Source of the DNA: Pseudaeromonas sp963677375
Lineage (GTDB): Bacteria > Pseudomonadota > Gammaproteobacteria > Enterobacterales > Aeromonadaceae
DNA: 64,000 nt
Assembly (NCBI GenBank): GCA_963677375.2
Contig: CAXXIF010000017.1
Span: forward strand, 47,704 to 111,703
Reading direction: 5' to 3'
The notes beneath the pieces were generated by a model. That model did no database searches. It saw nothing but the letters and a program-made list of their open reading frames with translations, and had not been told where the DNA came from. Numbering within the stretch: the stretch's first letter is position 1; the number at the start of each line of letters is the position of its first letter. Positions 1-8,030 of the stretch are shown piece after piece. The position numbers and the translations under genes were made by a program.

Positions 1-606
1 GGCGGCCAGACGGTGGGCGTCGGCATATTCCAGCGCCTCGACATGGTCATAGATCTGCACCGAGGCGACCCGGGTGATGCCGGGCAAGTTGCCGCCGATC
101 ATCAATACCACCCCGAACTCGCCCACGGTATGGGCGAAGGTGAGGATGCTGGCGCTGATAAAGCCCGGCAGTGCCAGCGGCAGCGCTATGGTCAGGAAGC
201 GATCCAGCGGTGAGGCGCGCAGGGTCGCGGCAGCCTCGAACGGGGCGTCGCCTATGGCTTCGAAGGCACTCTGCAGCGGTTGCACCATGAAGGGCAGGGA
301 GTAGAACACAGAGGCGATCACCAGGCCGCTGAAGGAAAACGGCAGCGGATCTATGCCGAACCAGGCCAGAAGCGGCGCTATGGGCCCGCGGGGGCCCATG
401 GCCAGCAGCAAATAAAAGCCGAGTACCGAGGGGGGCAGCACCAGAGGCAGTGCCACCAGCGCCCCTATGGGTTTGCGCCAGCTACTGCGGGTGCGGGCCA
501 ACCACCAGGCCAGCGGGGTCGCGATCCACAACAGAATAAAGGTGACCACACACGCCAGCTTGAGAGTCAGCAAGATGGCTTGCCAGTCGTTATCGGTTAA
601 CCACAT
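1..606 (-). CDS. modB: Molybdate ABC transporter permease ModB (C-terminus cut by window edge)
   Basis: Reading the minus strand from the ATG at 606 gives 202 uninterrupted codons running off the left edge. The product is a very hydrophobic inner-membrane protein with about five visible helices. Its late section carries the EAA loop that docks to the ATPase (EAAATLRASPLDRF, then LPLALPG), followed by HTVGEFGVVLMIGGN, typical of ModB. It would carry molybdate through the inner membrane with ModA and an ATPase ModC expected beyond the edge. The orientation is unusual: modA is divergent rather than upstream in the same operon. A weak ModE-like dyad lies about 155 bp upstream. The family call is secure. 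Confidence 0.93.
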   Translation of the reverse strand, partial: MWLTDNDWQAILLTLKLACVVTFILLWIATPLAWWLARTRSSWRKPIGALVALPLVLPPSVLGFYLLLAMGPRGPIAPLLAWFGIDPLPFSFSGLVIASVFYSLPFMVQPLQSAFEAIGDAPFEAAATLRASPLDRFLTIALPLALPGFISASILTFAHTVGEFGVVLMIGGNLPGITRVASVQIYDHVEALEYADAHRLAA

Positions 607-991
607 TCGTGCATCCTTGCATGAGTCGAGGGGAGTCCCTGATGGTGATCCCGGGGCGCGGCAGTCATCACTGCACCGCGTCATAGTGACAGGCCAGCAA
701 GATACGCGCCAGAACCTGCGAGTGGCGGGATGGCGGATACCGGGTCTGTTGCTGTTGTGTCATGCGCTATGTAGATAAAGACCTAGCGTGGGTTCGGTTG
801 GCCTTTATTTTGCAATTCCACTTCGGGCTCGGTCACCGCATCGCATCCCGTCGAGATAAGTGTTCGGCAATGAGATGGTGATTTTTGCTCTTTTTGAGGC
901 ATTTTTGGCACTTTTAAGGCTGGTGTTCGGCAAGGGAGAGCAATCACCCCGACCTCTGCCCCGAAACTTGCGCGTTATGGGTATGACATTC
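607..991. other. Intergenic region between divergent modB and modA
   Basis: No convincing gene is seen in this 385-base stretch. It must hold the promoter for modB (leftward) and the upstream part of the modA promoter (rightward). The only structured signals found are the weak ModE-like dyad at 762-791 and an isolated half-site GCGTTATG near 972-979, just upstream of the perfect modA operator. Short reading frames here have no good ribosome binding site. Confidence 0.5.
762..791. promoter_or_regulatory. Candidate ModE box in front of modB (weak)
   Basis: ATGCGCTATG, ten bases, CCTAGCGTGG. The half-sites resemble those of the modG box (CGCTATG on the left, TAnCGTGG on the right) and keep the same 10-N10-10 geometry, but match the perfect modA box at only about 6 and 5 of 10 positions. 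It lies about 155 bp upstream of modB. Supported mainly by context. Confidence 0.35.
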
Positions 992-1021
992 TGTCGTTAT
1001 GGTGACATGAACATAACGACA
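992..1021. promoter_or_regulatory. ModE operator in front of modA
   Basis: A perfect inverted repeat: TGTCGTTATG, ten bases, CATAACGACA. The core CGTTAT-N12-ATAACG has the same spacing as the known Escherichia coli modA operator. It ends about 30 bp before the modA start, well placed for repression by molybdate-loaded ModE. Its regulator is encoded at 2694-3512. Confidence 0.88.
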
Positions 1022-1050
1022 ATGATGAAAACTAGACAAAAAGGAACTTT

Positions 1051-1815
1051 ATGATGAAACAACCCTCACATCTGTTCACGTTTGTACTCTTTGCCCTGAC
1101 GCTGGGTCAGGTTTCTGCAGCCCGGGCCGACGAGGTGGTCGTCGCCGTGGCGGCCAACTTCCTGGCACCCCTGCAGGAGATCAGCGCCGAATTCACCAAG
1201 GAAACCCAGCACACGACCGTCATTACCGCGGGTGCCACCGGCCAGCTCTTTACCCAGATCCAGAATGGCGCGCCTTTCGAGGTGATGGTGAGTGCGGACA
1301 ACAAGACGCCGAAGAAGCTGGTCAAGGCGGAGCTGGCCGTCGCGGACTCCGAATTTACCTATGCCCGTGGCAAGCTGGTGTTATGGTCGGCAGATCCGGC
1401 ATTGGTTGACAGCCAGGGCGCTGTGCTCAAGGCGGCCAGTTTTAAACATCTGGCCATCGCCAATCCCAAGACGGCTCCCTACGGCCAGGCGGCCATGGAG
1501 ACGCTGACCAAGCTGGGTCTGACGACCGCGCTGCAACCCAAGCTGGTGCAGGGCGAGAGCATTGCCCAGGCCAAGATGTTTGTCGATTCCGGGAGTGCCG
1601 AGTTGGGCTTTGTGGCGCTGTCCCAAGTCTACAAGGATGGCAAGCTGACCAAGGGCTCGGCCTGGGAGGTGCCGCTCGATCTGTACGCGCCGATTTACCA
1701 GGACGCCATCTTGCTGAAGAAGGGGAAAGATAATCCGGCTGCCATCGCCCTGCTGAGTTATCTCAAGAGCGCCAAGGCCAAGGCGATCATCGCCAAGTAT
1801 GGCTATATCCACTGA
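1051..1815 (+). CDS. modA: Molybdate-binding periplasmic protein ModA
   Basis: A 254-residue solute-binding protein with a signal peptide ending near VSAARA before DEVVVAVAANFLAPLQEI. The AANF-APL start, the segment TAGATGQLFTQIQNGAPFEVMVSAD and the segment NPKTAPYGQAAMETL are typical of ModA/WtpA proteins that bind the molybdate oxyanion. The start is supported by AAGGAACTT just upstream. It would capture molybdate or tungstate in the periplasm and deliver it to ModB, encoded divergently. Transcription is probably repressed by ModE through the perfect operator at 992-1021. Length is normal for the family. Confidence 0.95.
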   Translation: MMKQPSHLFTFVLFALTLGQVSAARADEVVVAVAANFLAPLQEISAEFTKETQHTTVITAGATGQLFTQIQNGAPFEVMVSADNKTPKKLVKAELAVADSEFTYARGKLVLWSADPALVDSQGAVLKAASFKHLAIANPKTAPYGQAAMETLTKLGLTTALQPKLVQGESIAQAKMFVDSGSAELGFVALSQVYKDGKLTKGSAWEVPLDLYAPIYQDAILLKKGKDNPAAIALLSYLKSAKAKAIIAKYGYIH

Positions 1816-1881
1816 GCGCTAACTAGTTGTTCCGAATAGCCAATCACTCACGACAGCGACTTGGGTAGCGCTAAGCTGACC

Positions 1882-1960
1882 CTCCGCGCCAGGGATGGCG
1901 CGGTGGAGCCCCCAGGGATGGGTTCACGGCGTGTCAGCGTGCGCTTCCTGGTCGATGGAG
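1882..1960. repeat. Structured intergenic element with two CAGGGATGG copies
   Basis: The stem CCGCGCC / GGCGCGG (1884-1903) has the loop AGGGAT. Downstream, CAGGGATGGG occurs again before TTCACGGCGTGTC. The layout resembles intergenic repeat elements I recall from other gammaproteobacteria, but no second copy was found in this window, so it may not be a dispersed repeat here. It lies between convergent modA and modG and could also act in their 3' ends. Confidence 0.35.
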
Positions 1961-1991
1961 CATCATGAGAATCGGCTATTTTGGGAATGAA

Positions 1992-2020
1992 CATCACGCT
2001 AGCTGTGGGCTGGCGTGATG
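1992..2020. terminator. Hairpin between convergent modA and modG
   Basis: CATCACGC pairs with GCGTGATG across a 13-base loop. There is no long T run on either side, so a role as an intrinsic terminator is only possible. It sits about 40 bp past the modG stop and 180 bp past the modA stop. Confidence 0.3.
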
Positions 2021-2057
2021 GTTTGACACTCAAGCGGGCAGAGGCAAGCGGCTGCGC

Positions 2058-2486
2058 TTAGGCGGGGACACCCAGAATCACATGGCTGGCCTTGATCAGG
2101 GCGGAGGCGGGTACACCCTCCTTGAGCCCCAGATCCAGCACCGCTTCATTGGTGATCACCGAGTACACCAGGTTACCGCCCGGCAGTTCGATACCGGCCT
2201 CGGTGTTGACCGCGCCCTTGGTGAGAAACTTGACGGTACCGGCTAACTGGTTGCGGGCACTGAATTTGAGGGTGGCTTCACCCGCCAGCACCATGACCCA
2301 GGGGGCCTTGATCAGAGCGGTGGCTGGTTTGCCCACTGCCAGACCCAGAGTTTCGACGCTGGATTCGGTGACTATGGCGACCAGTTTGTCGCCACCGGCC
2401 AGGGTGAGTTCGACTTCGGCATTGACGGCACCGTTGACGAGGGCTGAGATGGTGCCGGTGAAGATGTTCCGTGCGCTGATATTCAT
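2058..2486 (-). CDS. modG: Molybdate-binding di-Mop protein ModG (molbindin)
   Basis: The 142-residue protein starting at 2486 consists of two Mop/TOBE domains, each opening with an SARN motif: MNISARNIFTGTI near residue 3 and KFSARNQLAGTV near residue 73. Di-Mop proteins of this size bind several molybdate ions and buffer the anion in the cytoplasm. A longer frame extends upstream, but the chosen ATG follows AGGAG at ideal spacing, and the upstream residues do not look like a Mop protein. It is convergent to modA. A candidate ModE box lies about 45 bp upstream, suggesting molybdate-dependent control. Confidence 0.85.
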   Translation of the reverse strand: MNISARNIFTGTISALVNGAVNAEVELTLAGGDKLVAIVTESSVETLGLAVGKPATALIKAPWVMVLAGEATLKFSARNQLAGTVKFLTKGAVNTEAGIELPGGNLVYSVITNEAVLDLGLKEGVPASALIKASHVILGVPA

Positions 2487-2530
2487 GGTGAACTCCTGGT
2501 GATGAACCCTGCGAAATAATGTGGCCCGAT

Positions 2531-2560
2531 TTTCGCTATGCATGTTGTTGTATAACGTGG
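2531..2560. promoter_or_regulatory. Candidate ModE box in front of modG
   Basis: TTTCGCTATG, ten bases, TATAACGTGG. The left half matches the perfect modA half-site at 8 of 10 positions and the right at 6 of 10, with identical spacing. It lies 45-74 bp upstream of the modG start. Neighbouring genes make ModE control likely. Confidence 0.55.
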
Positions 2561-2663
2561 TTTTCTGGGCTTGGAATGACTCTACTCGGCAGCGCTCGCT
2601 CATCACAACCATAGCGCTACTGGTTTTTTACCCCTGCCGCCGGGTTGGATGCACCCTGGCTGG

Positions 2664-2693
2664 TGGCGTTGTAACAGGGATGACATAACGACA
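2664..2693. promoter_or_regulatory. ModE operator overlapping the modE start region
   Basis: TGGCGTTGTA, ten bases, CATAACGACA. The right half is identical to the modA operator and the left matches 7 of 10, with the same N10 spacer. It ends directly before the preferred modE ATG at 2694, which suggests autorepression. Confidence 0.68.
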
Positions 2694-3512
2694 ATGACGC
2701 AAAACACACACCTATTACGCACCAAATTAGAGGTCGAGACCGAGTTCGGGGCCTTCCTCGGCGATACCCGTATCCGCCTGCTGGAGGCGATCGATATTCA
2801 CGGCTCCATCTCCCAAGCGGCGAAGAAGGTGCCGCTCTCTTACAAGGCGGCCTGGGATGCCATCGACAATATGAACAATCTGGCGGAGCAGCCGTTGGTG
2901 CTGCGCAGCGCCGGTGGGCGGCAGGGAGGTGGCACCCAGTTGACGGCCTATGGCCGCAAGGTGGTCGCTTTGTATCGGGCGCTGGAGGCCGAGTATCAGG
3001 CGGCGCTGGACCGGCTCACCGCCAGTATGCACGAAGAGTCCGACAATGATTTTCAGCAATTCCGCCAACTGCTGCGGCGTATGTCGATGAAGACCAGTGC
3101 CCGCAACCAGTTTGCGGGGGCCATCGTCGGTATGCGCGCCGGCCAGGTGGATTTCGAGGTGCGTCTCCAGCTGGATGCCGATCACGAGCTGGTGGCTGTG
3201 ATTACCCGCGAATCGGCGGAATCCCTCGGCCTGGTGATGGGTATGGAGATGTTTGCCATGGTGAAGTCCTCCTCCATCCTGTTGTTGACCGATGAGCGCG
3301 TGAAGACCACGGCCCGTAACCACCTGTGGGGCGAGGTGACCCGCATCCATGAGGGACCTGTGAACTCCGAAGTGATCCTGACCCTGCCGAGCGGCAAGAC
3401 GGTCTGTGCCGTGGTGACCCACGACAGCGTTGGCAAGCTGGAGCTGGCGGTCGGGCAACGGGCCTGTGCCGTGTTCAAGGCCTCGTCGGTGATCCTCTGC
3501 CTGCAATCCTGA
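2694..3512 (+). CDS. modE: Molybdate-responsive transcriptional regulator ModE
   Basis: The 272-residue protein has an N-terminal winged helix-turn-helix (TRIRLLEAIDIHGSISQAAKKVPLSYKAAWDAIDNMNN) and two C-terminal Mop domains beginning MKTSARNQFAG and VKTTARNHLWG, the standard ModE architecture. Bound molybdate lets the dimer grip inverted-repeat operators and repress transport genes. The start at 2694 gives the usual ModE N-terminus; an upstream in-frame ATG at 2649 would add 15 unlikely residues. The operator directly before the start suggests autoregulation. It sits between modG and modD. Confidence 0.93.
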   Translation: MTQNTHLLRTKLEVETEFGAFLGDTRIRLLEAIDIHGSISQAAKKVPLSYKAAWDAIDNMNNLAEQPLVLRSAGGRQGGGTQLTAYGRKVVALYRALEAEYQAALDRLTASMHEESDNDFQQFRQLLRRMSMKTSARNQFAGAIVGMRAGQVDFEVRLQLDADHELVAVITRESAESLGLVMGMEMFAMVKSSSILLLTDERVKTTARNHLWGEVTRIHEGPVNSEVILTLPSGKTVCAVVTHDSVGKLELAVGQRACAVFKASSVILCLQS

Positions 3513-3531
3513 GCCATAGCGGCGCTATGGC
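3513..3531 (+). other. Strong short hairpin between modE and modD
   Basis: GCCATAGC and GCTATGGC form an 8-bp stem with a three-base loop directly after the modE stop and about 20 bases before modD. There is no T tract, so it is unlikely to terminate. It could protect the 3' end of modE mRNA or lower translation of modD. Confidence 0.4.
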
Positions 3532-3551
3532 CTATTCCATGGAGATGGATG

Positions 3552-4403
3552 ATGAACCCTTATGTATTGGCGGACAGCTGGCTGCAGCAGTTGCTGGCCG
3601 AAGATGTACCCTACGGCGATCTGACCAGCTTTGCGCTGGAATTGGCGACTCATGCCGGTCGCATGCAGTTTTCGGCGCGCTATGACATGGTGCTGTGTGG
3701 CAGCGAGGAGGCGCGGCGGCTCGGGGAGTTGCAAGGGCTGACGGCTGTGGATGCCTTCCGTCCAAGCGGCTCCCGGCTGTTGGCGGGGGAGCCGATCCTG
3801 ACTCTGGCCGGTCCTGCCGATGCCTTGCATCGGGTGTGGAAAACCGCACAGACTATGATGGAGTACCTCTCCGGCGTGGCCACGGGCACCGCCAATCTGT
3901 TGGCTGCCGCGCGCAGCGGCAATCCCCAGATCGCGCTGGCCTGTACCCGCAAAAACTTTCCCGGCACCAAGGCGGCGGCGATGAAGGCGATCCTTTGTGG
4001 TGGCGCCTTGCCCCATCGTTTGGGGCTCTCCGAGACGCTGTTGCTGTTTGCCGAGCATCGACAGTTTCTCGGCAGCGAGACACCCGAGCAGACGGTGGTG
4101 CGCCTGCGCCTGCAATGCCCGGAACGCAAGCTGGTGGTGGAAGTCAGCTCCCGGGCCGAGGCTGAGATCTGGGCTCAGGCCGGGGTGGATGTGCTGCAAC
4201 TGGAGAAACTGCCACCCGCTGAGGTCGCAGCTGTGGTGCAGATGAGCCAGCGCTATCCGCAACGGCCGGTAGTCGCCGTCGCCGGTGGGGTTTCATTCGC
4301 CAACGCCGAGGCCTATGCCGCCACCGGCGCTCAGGTGCTGGTCAGCAGCGCCCCCTATCAAGCGCCACCCAAAGATGTACAGGTGACCTTCGTAACCTCG
4401 TGA
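3552..4403 (+). CDS. modD: ModD, nicotinate-nucleotide pyrophosphorylase-like protein
   Basis: This 283-residue protein is a paralogue of quinolinate phosphoribosyltransferase (NadC): AEDVPYGDLTS at the N-terminus, TRKNFPGTKAAAMKAILCGGALPHRLGLSETLLLF in the middle, and VEVSSRAEAEIWAQAGVDVLQLEKLPP near the phosphate-binding site. Members linked to molybdate genes are called ModD; their reaction is not established. It lies 39 bases after modE and is probably co-transcribed. Two adjacent ATGs exist at 3549 and 3552; the second has better spacing from GGAG. NadC itself is less likely because of the mod context. Confidence 0.85.
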   Translation: MNPYVLADSWLQQLLAEDVPYGDLTSFALELATHAGRMQFSARYDMVLCGSEEARRLGELQGLTAVDAFRPSGSRLLAGEPILTLAGPADALHRVWKTAQTMMEYLSGVATGTANLLAAARSGNPQIALACTRKNFPGTKAAAMKAILCGGALPHRLGLSETLLLFAEHRQFLGSETPEQTVVRLRLQCPERKLVVEVSSRAEAEIWAQAGVDVLQLEKLPPAEVAAVVQMSQRYPQRPVVAVAGGVSFANAEAYAATGAQVLVSSAPYQAPPKDVQVTFVTS

Positions 4404-4580
4404 TCCCCTCGCTCCCTCGCTGGTGACTCGGTGGCATCACGCCATTCTCTCGCGCCGTCCTGCATCCGGATGGCGCCCATATTTTGTGCGCGGTTGTAGC
4501 TGCTGACTCGTGCTGCGGGCATAATCAGCGCCCATAGATGCTGATTCAAACGAAAACAAGCACGGGCCCGGGAGCAGTAG

Positions 4581-6692
4581 ATGAAACAGACGACAGTGAG
4601 CAAGATCATAGGGGTGGCATGGTTGGCAGCCAGCAGCCCGAGTTGGGGATGCGCCGATGTGGACTGTTCACCGCCCCAGGCGCTGCAGCTCACCGCCGAG
4701 CAGTGTGGCTTGACTGGCTTGCCATTTCTTGCCGCCGATAATGACACCCGGATCACACTGGCGTTGTTGGCTCAGGGCAAGCAGCCGCTGCAGGGTTGGG
4801 ATGCGCAAACCCGACAGTCTCGCCCGCTGGCGGTGCCCTTCTCGGTGGGGGATCTGATGGTTGCCGAGGCGGCGGATGATGGGGCCTCATCGCTGGATAC
4901 GCTGGCCCAGGCTCTGGGGGTCACACCGGAGACTCTGACGGCCGCCCATGAGCGGAGTCAGGGCTGGCTGGAGGGGCGCTGTGGGTTGAATCGGCCCGAG
5001 GCGGCGGAACCCTTCCTGGCCGCCGTGCAAGCCAGCGGTCTGCCGGTCGGCGAGCAACAGCCCTTGGCCGAGGCGCGGGTCGCGCTGATCGGTCTGTGCC
5101 AGAGCGATACCCTGCCTGATTTCACGGCCTTGCCAGCGACGGCGGAGGCGAGTCCGTTCAGCGACTATCTGCGGGGTGCCCGCGCCTTCTATCTGGGGGA
5201 TTTTACCGAGGCGATGACCCGTTTCACGGCGCTGAGCCAACAGGCTCAGCCCTGGCTCAAAGAGACAGCCACCTATCTGCTGGCGCGGGTCGCCATCAAT
5301 CAGGCCCAGGCCAATGCGCTGGATGAATATGGCTTCTTCGATGCCAGCAAGGTGGACCAGGCACCCTTGGCGGTCGCCGAGCAGGCGCTGAATGACTATC
5401 TGGCGGCCTATCCGCAGGGACAGTACGCCGACTCGGCCCAGGGGCTGTATCGCCGGGTCTACTGGCTGCAGGGGGATGCCCCCAAACTGGCTAATCTCTA
5501 TCAGCAGGCGCTGCAGAGCCAAGGGGCCGGCATGCCGTTGTGGAACGAGATCGATCTCAAACTGCTGGCGGACAAGACGATCCCTGCCTCCCCAGTGTTT
5601 TTGCTGGTGCAGGATCTCAAGCGGATGCGCATTCACCCCGAATGGGAAGAGAGCTGGCAACCCTTGACCGCCGAGGAGCTGGCAGCCCAGCAGGCGGCGT
5701 TTGCCCAGGCTGATCAAGCCGCGCGTTGGGACTATCTGCAACTGGCCCATCATTACTATGTGACCAAGGATTATGCCGCCGTGGTCAAGGCGGTTCCTGC
5801 TACGGCGGCGGATCAGACTCTGGATCTAGTGACCTTCAGTCGCCAGATGTTGCGCGGCATGGCGCTGATGGCTCAGCAGCAGTGGCCTCAGGCCGAGGCG
5901 CAGTGGCAGCACCTGTTGGCTGCAAAACCCGATGCCCTGCAACAGCAAGTGCTGCAGTTGGCCCTGGCAATGACTCTGGAGCGGGCGGATAAGCTGGCGA
6001 CCCTGTTTGCGGCTGATTCACCAGTGCAGAGTCCGGCATTACGGGACCCGCTGTTGCGTTTCTCGGCAGCGGCACCGCTGTTGCGCACTCTGGTGGCTGA
6101 TGGTTCAGTGCCAGCCGAGCAGCGCAACACAGCGCTTTACAGCCTGCTGGTCAAGGATCTCTCGCGTGGCCATTACGCCGAGTTCTTGCAGGATCAGACG
6201 CTACTCGCCCGGACTCAGGCTCCAAAGCCCTTCGATCTGACGATCTTCAGCCAGAGCGCCAGTCAGGATGAGGGTTACAGCTGTCCGGCCCTGAGCGAGA
6301 CAATAAGCCAGTTGGCGAGTACGCCAGCAACCGGCAAATCGGCCGCCAAGGCGCTGAACTGCCTGGGCGAGTTCTTCTATCGCCAGGGCTGGGATAGCTC
6401 GCCGCTGGGTAGCAAGCCGGGGGCGACCCTGTTGGCCGGGGCGCCAGATCGCTTTGCCGGTGAGGCGCATGGACGGCTGGCGTTGTATCAACAGGTAATC
6501 GCCGACCCCAAGGCACCCGCCGAGGAGCGTAGCTACGCGCTGTTTCGTGCCATCAACTGCTTTGCCAGCAGTGGCTATAACCACTGCGGCAGCGAAGAGA
6601 TCCCCAAGAGCGAGCGCAAGCGCTGGTTCAATACCCTCAAGCAGAGCTATGGCCATTCGCTGTGGGCCAAGCAGTTGAAATACTACTGGTGA
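4581..6692 (+). CDS. Secreted 703-aa helical-repeat protein of unknown function
   Basis: The N-terminus looks like a signal peptide (VSKIIGVAWLAASSPSWG) followed by a cysteine-rich patch (CADVDC, later C). The rest is alanine-, glutamine- and leucine-rich and helical. It includes tetratricopeptide-like stretches near residues 200-310 (FSDYLRGARAFYLGDFTEAMTRF, YLAAYPQGQYADSAQGLYRR), reminiscent of BamD/YfiO-type proteins. The residue before the first cysteine does not form a canonical lipobox. It overlaps the next gene by four bases (GTGA), so the two are one operon. I do not recognise a specific function; an envelope role is inferred. RBS GGGAG precedes the ATG. Confidence 0.8.
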   Translation: MKQTTVSKIIGVAWLAASSPSWGCADVDCSPPQALQLTAEQCGLTGLPFLAADNDTRITLALLAQGKQPLQGWDAQTRQSRPLAVPFSVGDLMVAEAADDGASSLDTLAQALGVTPETLTAAHERSQGWLEGRCGLNRPEAAEPFLAAVQASGLPVGEQQPLAEARVALIGLCQSDTLPDFTALPATAEASPFSDYLRGARAFYLGDFTEAMTRFTALSQQAQPWLKETATYLLARVAINQAQANALDEYGFFDASKVDQAPLAVAEQALNDYLAAYPQGQYADSAQGLYRRVYWLQGDAPKLANLYQQALQSQGAGMPLWNEIDLKLLADKTIPASPVFLLVQDLKRMRIHPEWEESWQPLTAEELAAQQAAFAQADQAARWDYLQLAHHYYVTKDYAAVVKAVPATAADQTLDLVTFSRQMLRGMALMAQQQWPQAEAQWQHLLAAKPDALQQQVLQLALAMTLERADKLATLFAADSPVQSPALRDPLLRFSAAAPLLRTLVADGSVPAEQRNTALYSLLVKDLSRGHYAEFLQDQTLLARTQAPKPFDLTIFSQSASQDEGYSCPALSETISQLASTPATGKSAAKALNCLGEFFYRQGWDSSPLGSKPGATLLAGAPDRFAGEAHGRLALYQQVIADPKAPAEERSYALFRAINCFASSGYNHCGSEEIPKSERKRWFNTLKQSYGHSLWAKQLKYYW

Positions 6693-7462
6693 GTCGGCAG
6701 GTGAGGCTCCTGCTGCTGGCGGTGAGTGGCATTGCGGTTGGGCTTTGGGGTTGGGTGTCTGCGGGGGCTTCATCTTCGCCGGTGGCCTCTGCGCCCACGC
6801 GTGCTGTGTCGCGGGTCGATGCGGCGGACTATCGCCAGTTCTGGCTCTGGGCCGGGGTGGCCCCCCAGCCGGTGCTGCATCAGGCGCAACGGCTCTATCT
6901 GTTGCAGGGGCATATCAGCCAACAGGGGGATAGGGTGCGCTTGCAGCCGCAGGGGGTGCCGCCCTCCACCCTCAAGGTGTCCGAACTCTGGCTCAGCTAT
7001 CGGGTCGCCACCCTGGATTGGCAACCGGGTGTAGTACGGGATCTGCTGCGGCAACGGGCTGCCTGGCAAGCGCGGGGCAATCGGGTGATCGGGGTGCAGA
7101 TTGATTTTGATGCCGCGACGCCGAGGCTGGCGGACTATGCCGACTTTTTGCGTCAGTTGCGCCGGCAGTTACCCGCCGATTGTCAGTTGGGCATCACGGG
7201 TCTGCTGGATTGGAGTGCCAATGGCGATGTGGCGACCCTGAACAGCCTTCAGGGCGTGGTGGATGAGCTGGTGGTGCAGACCTATCGCGGTCGCCGCACC
7301 GTCAACAACTACCCGCACTATTTGCCAGCACTCAAGCGGCTGACACTTCCCTTCAAGATCGGTCTGGTACAAAACGGGGAGTGGCAAGCTGACTGGCAGC
7401 GGCAGTTCGCCAACCAGCCTAACTATCGTGGCGAGGTGGTGTTTCTGCTTAACTCCCGCTGA
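6689..7462 (+). CDS. DUF3142-like secreted protein
   Basis: Starting at the GTG that overlaps the previous stop gives 257 residues with an N-terminal membrane anchor or signal segment (VRLLLLAVSGIAVGLWGWVSAG). The core VIGVQIDFDAATPRLADYADFLRQLRRQLPADCQLGITGLLDW and VVDELVVQTYRGR resembles the DUF3142 family, a barrel-like group with no proven activity. Acidic residues in QIDFD and DELVVQ could mark a sugar-hydrolase-like pocket, but that is speculative. Translational coupling to the 703-aa repeat protein suggests the two products work together outside the cytoplasm. An upstream GTG at 6662 is a weaker start. Confidence 0.65.
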   Translation: MSRQVRLLLLAVSGIAVGLWGWVSAGASSSPVASAPTRAVSRVDAADYRQFWLWAGVAPQPVLHQAQRLYLLQGHISQQGDRVRLQPQGVPPSTLKVSELWLSYRVATLDWQPGVVRDLLRQRAAWQARGNRVIGVQIDFDAATPRLADYADFLRQLRRQLPADCQLGITGLLDWSANGDVATLNSLQGVVDELVVQTYRGRRTVNNYPHYLPALKRLTLPFKIGLVQNGEWQADWQRQFANQPNYRGEVVFLLNSR

Positions 7463-7474
7463 ATGGTTATCCGC

Positions 7475-7942
7475 TTACTGCCGGGGTTTGCTGGTGGTAT
7501 GGTGAATGCGCTTGCGGAATGACAATTGCAGCAGGCTGACGATAAATCCCCGCTGCTGCAGCAGCTCGATGGCCTGCTTGTGATTCTCGCAGATGACGAC
7601 ATCTGCGCCCGGCTCAATCAGCGGATGCGAGGTCTGGTTGAGCTGCAAGAAGATATTTTTCGCCCCTTGGGTCATGACCAGTACCGAACAACTCAAGCCG
7701 TGGGTCTTGGCCCAGGCAATTCCCTTGCGCATCAGCTCGGTCGAATTCGGAGTGCGGCCGAGCCAACCCTCCATATCCACCACGTGGGCCCAGAGGGTGG
7801 GCTGGCCTTGCTGCTGCCAGGTGTGTTGCAATTGCACGACCCAAGCCGCAGCGCCCCGTTCATTAAAGGCACCATCAAGGGTGGAGATACAGACATTGCC
7901 TAACCAGTGAACCGTGGCGTGACCGTGGACATGGGTGATCAT
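7475..7942 (-). CDS. STAS/SpoIIAA-like hypothetical protein, copy 1
   Basis: The product from the ATG at 7942 is 155 residues. Its pattern of alternating strands and helices (GHATVHWLGNVCISTLDGAFNERGAAAW, then PTLWAHVVDMEGWLGRTPNSTELMRKGIAWAKTHG) looks like a SpoIIAA/STAS fold, with a shared G-T/N-A segment before the last strand. A similar protein is encoded at 19004-19456. No catalytic motif is visible. The 3' end faces the DUF3142-like gene, and it lies just downstream of a LysR regulator on the same strand. Earlier in-frame starts up to 8029 would run into the LysR gene end. Function unknown. Confidence 0.65.
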   Translation of the reverse strand: MITHVHGHATVHWLGNVCISTLDGAFNERGAAAWVVQLQHTWQQQGQPTLWAHVVDMEGWLGRTPNSTELMRKGIAWAKTHGLSCSVLVMTQGAKNIFLQLNQTSHPLIEPGADVVICENHKQAIELLQQRGFIVSLLQLSFRKRIHHTTSKPRQ

Positions 7943-8030
7943 ACGAGAACCTGAACGCGACAACGGATGCTTCGAGTATAGGCCGGAAGAGTGCGTGCGG
8001 TGTCTGGCATCATTCGTCGTGGTCTGCATG

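Noticed and set aside
2727..3506. Minus-strand frame opposite modE
   Set aside because: Fully antisense to a clear ModE protein; composition is that of a shadow frame.
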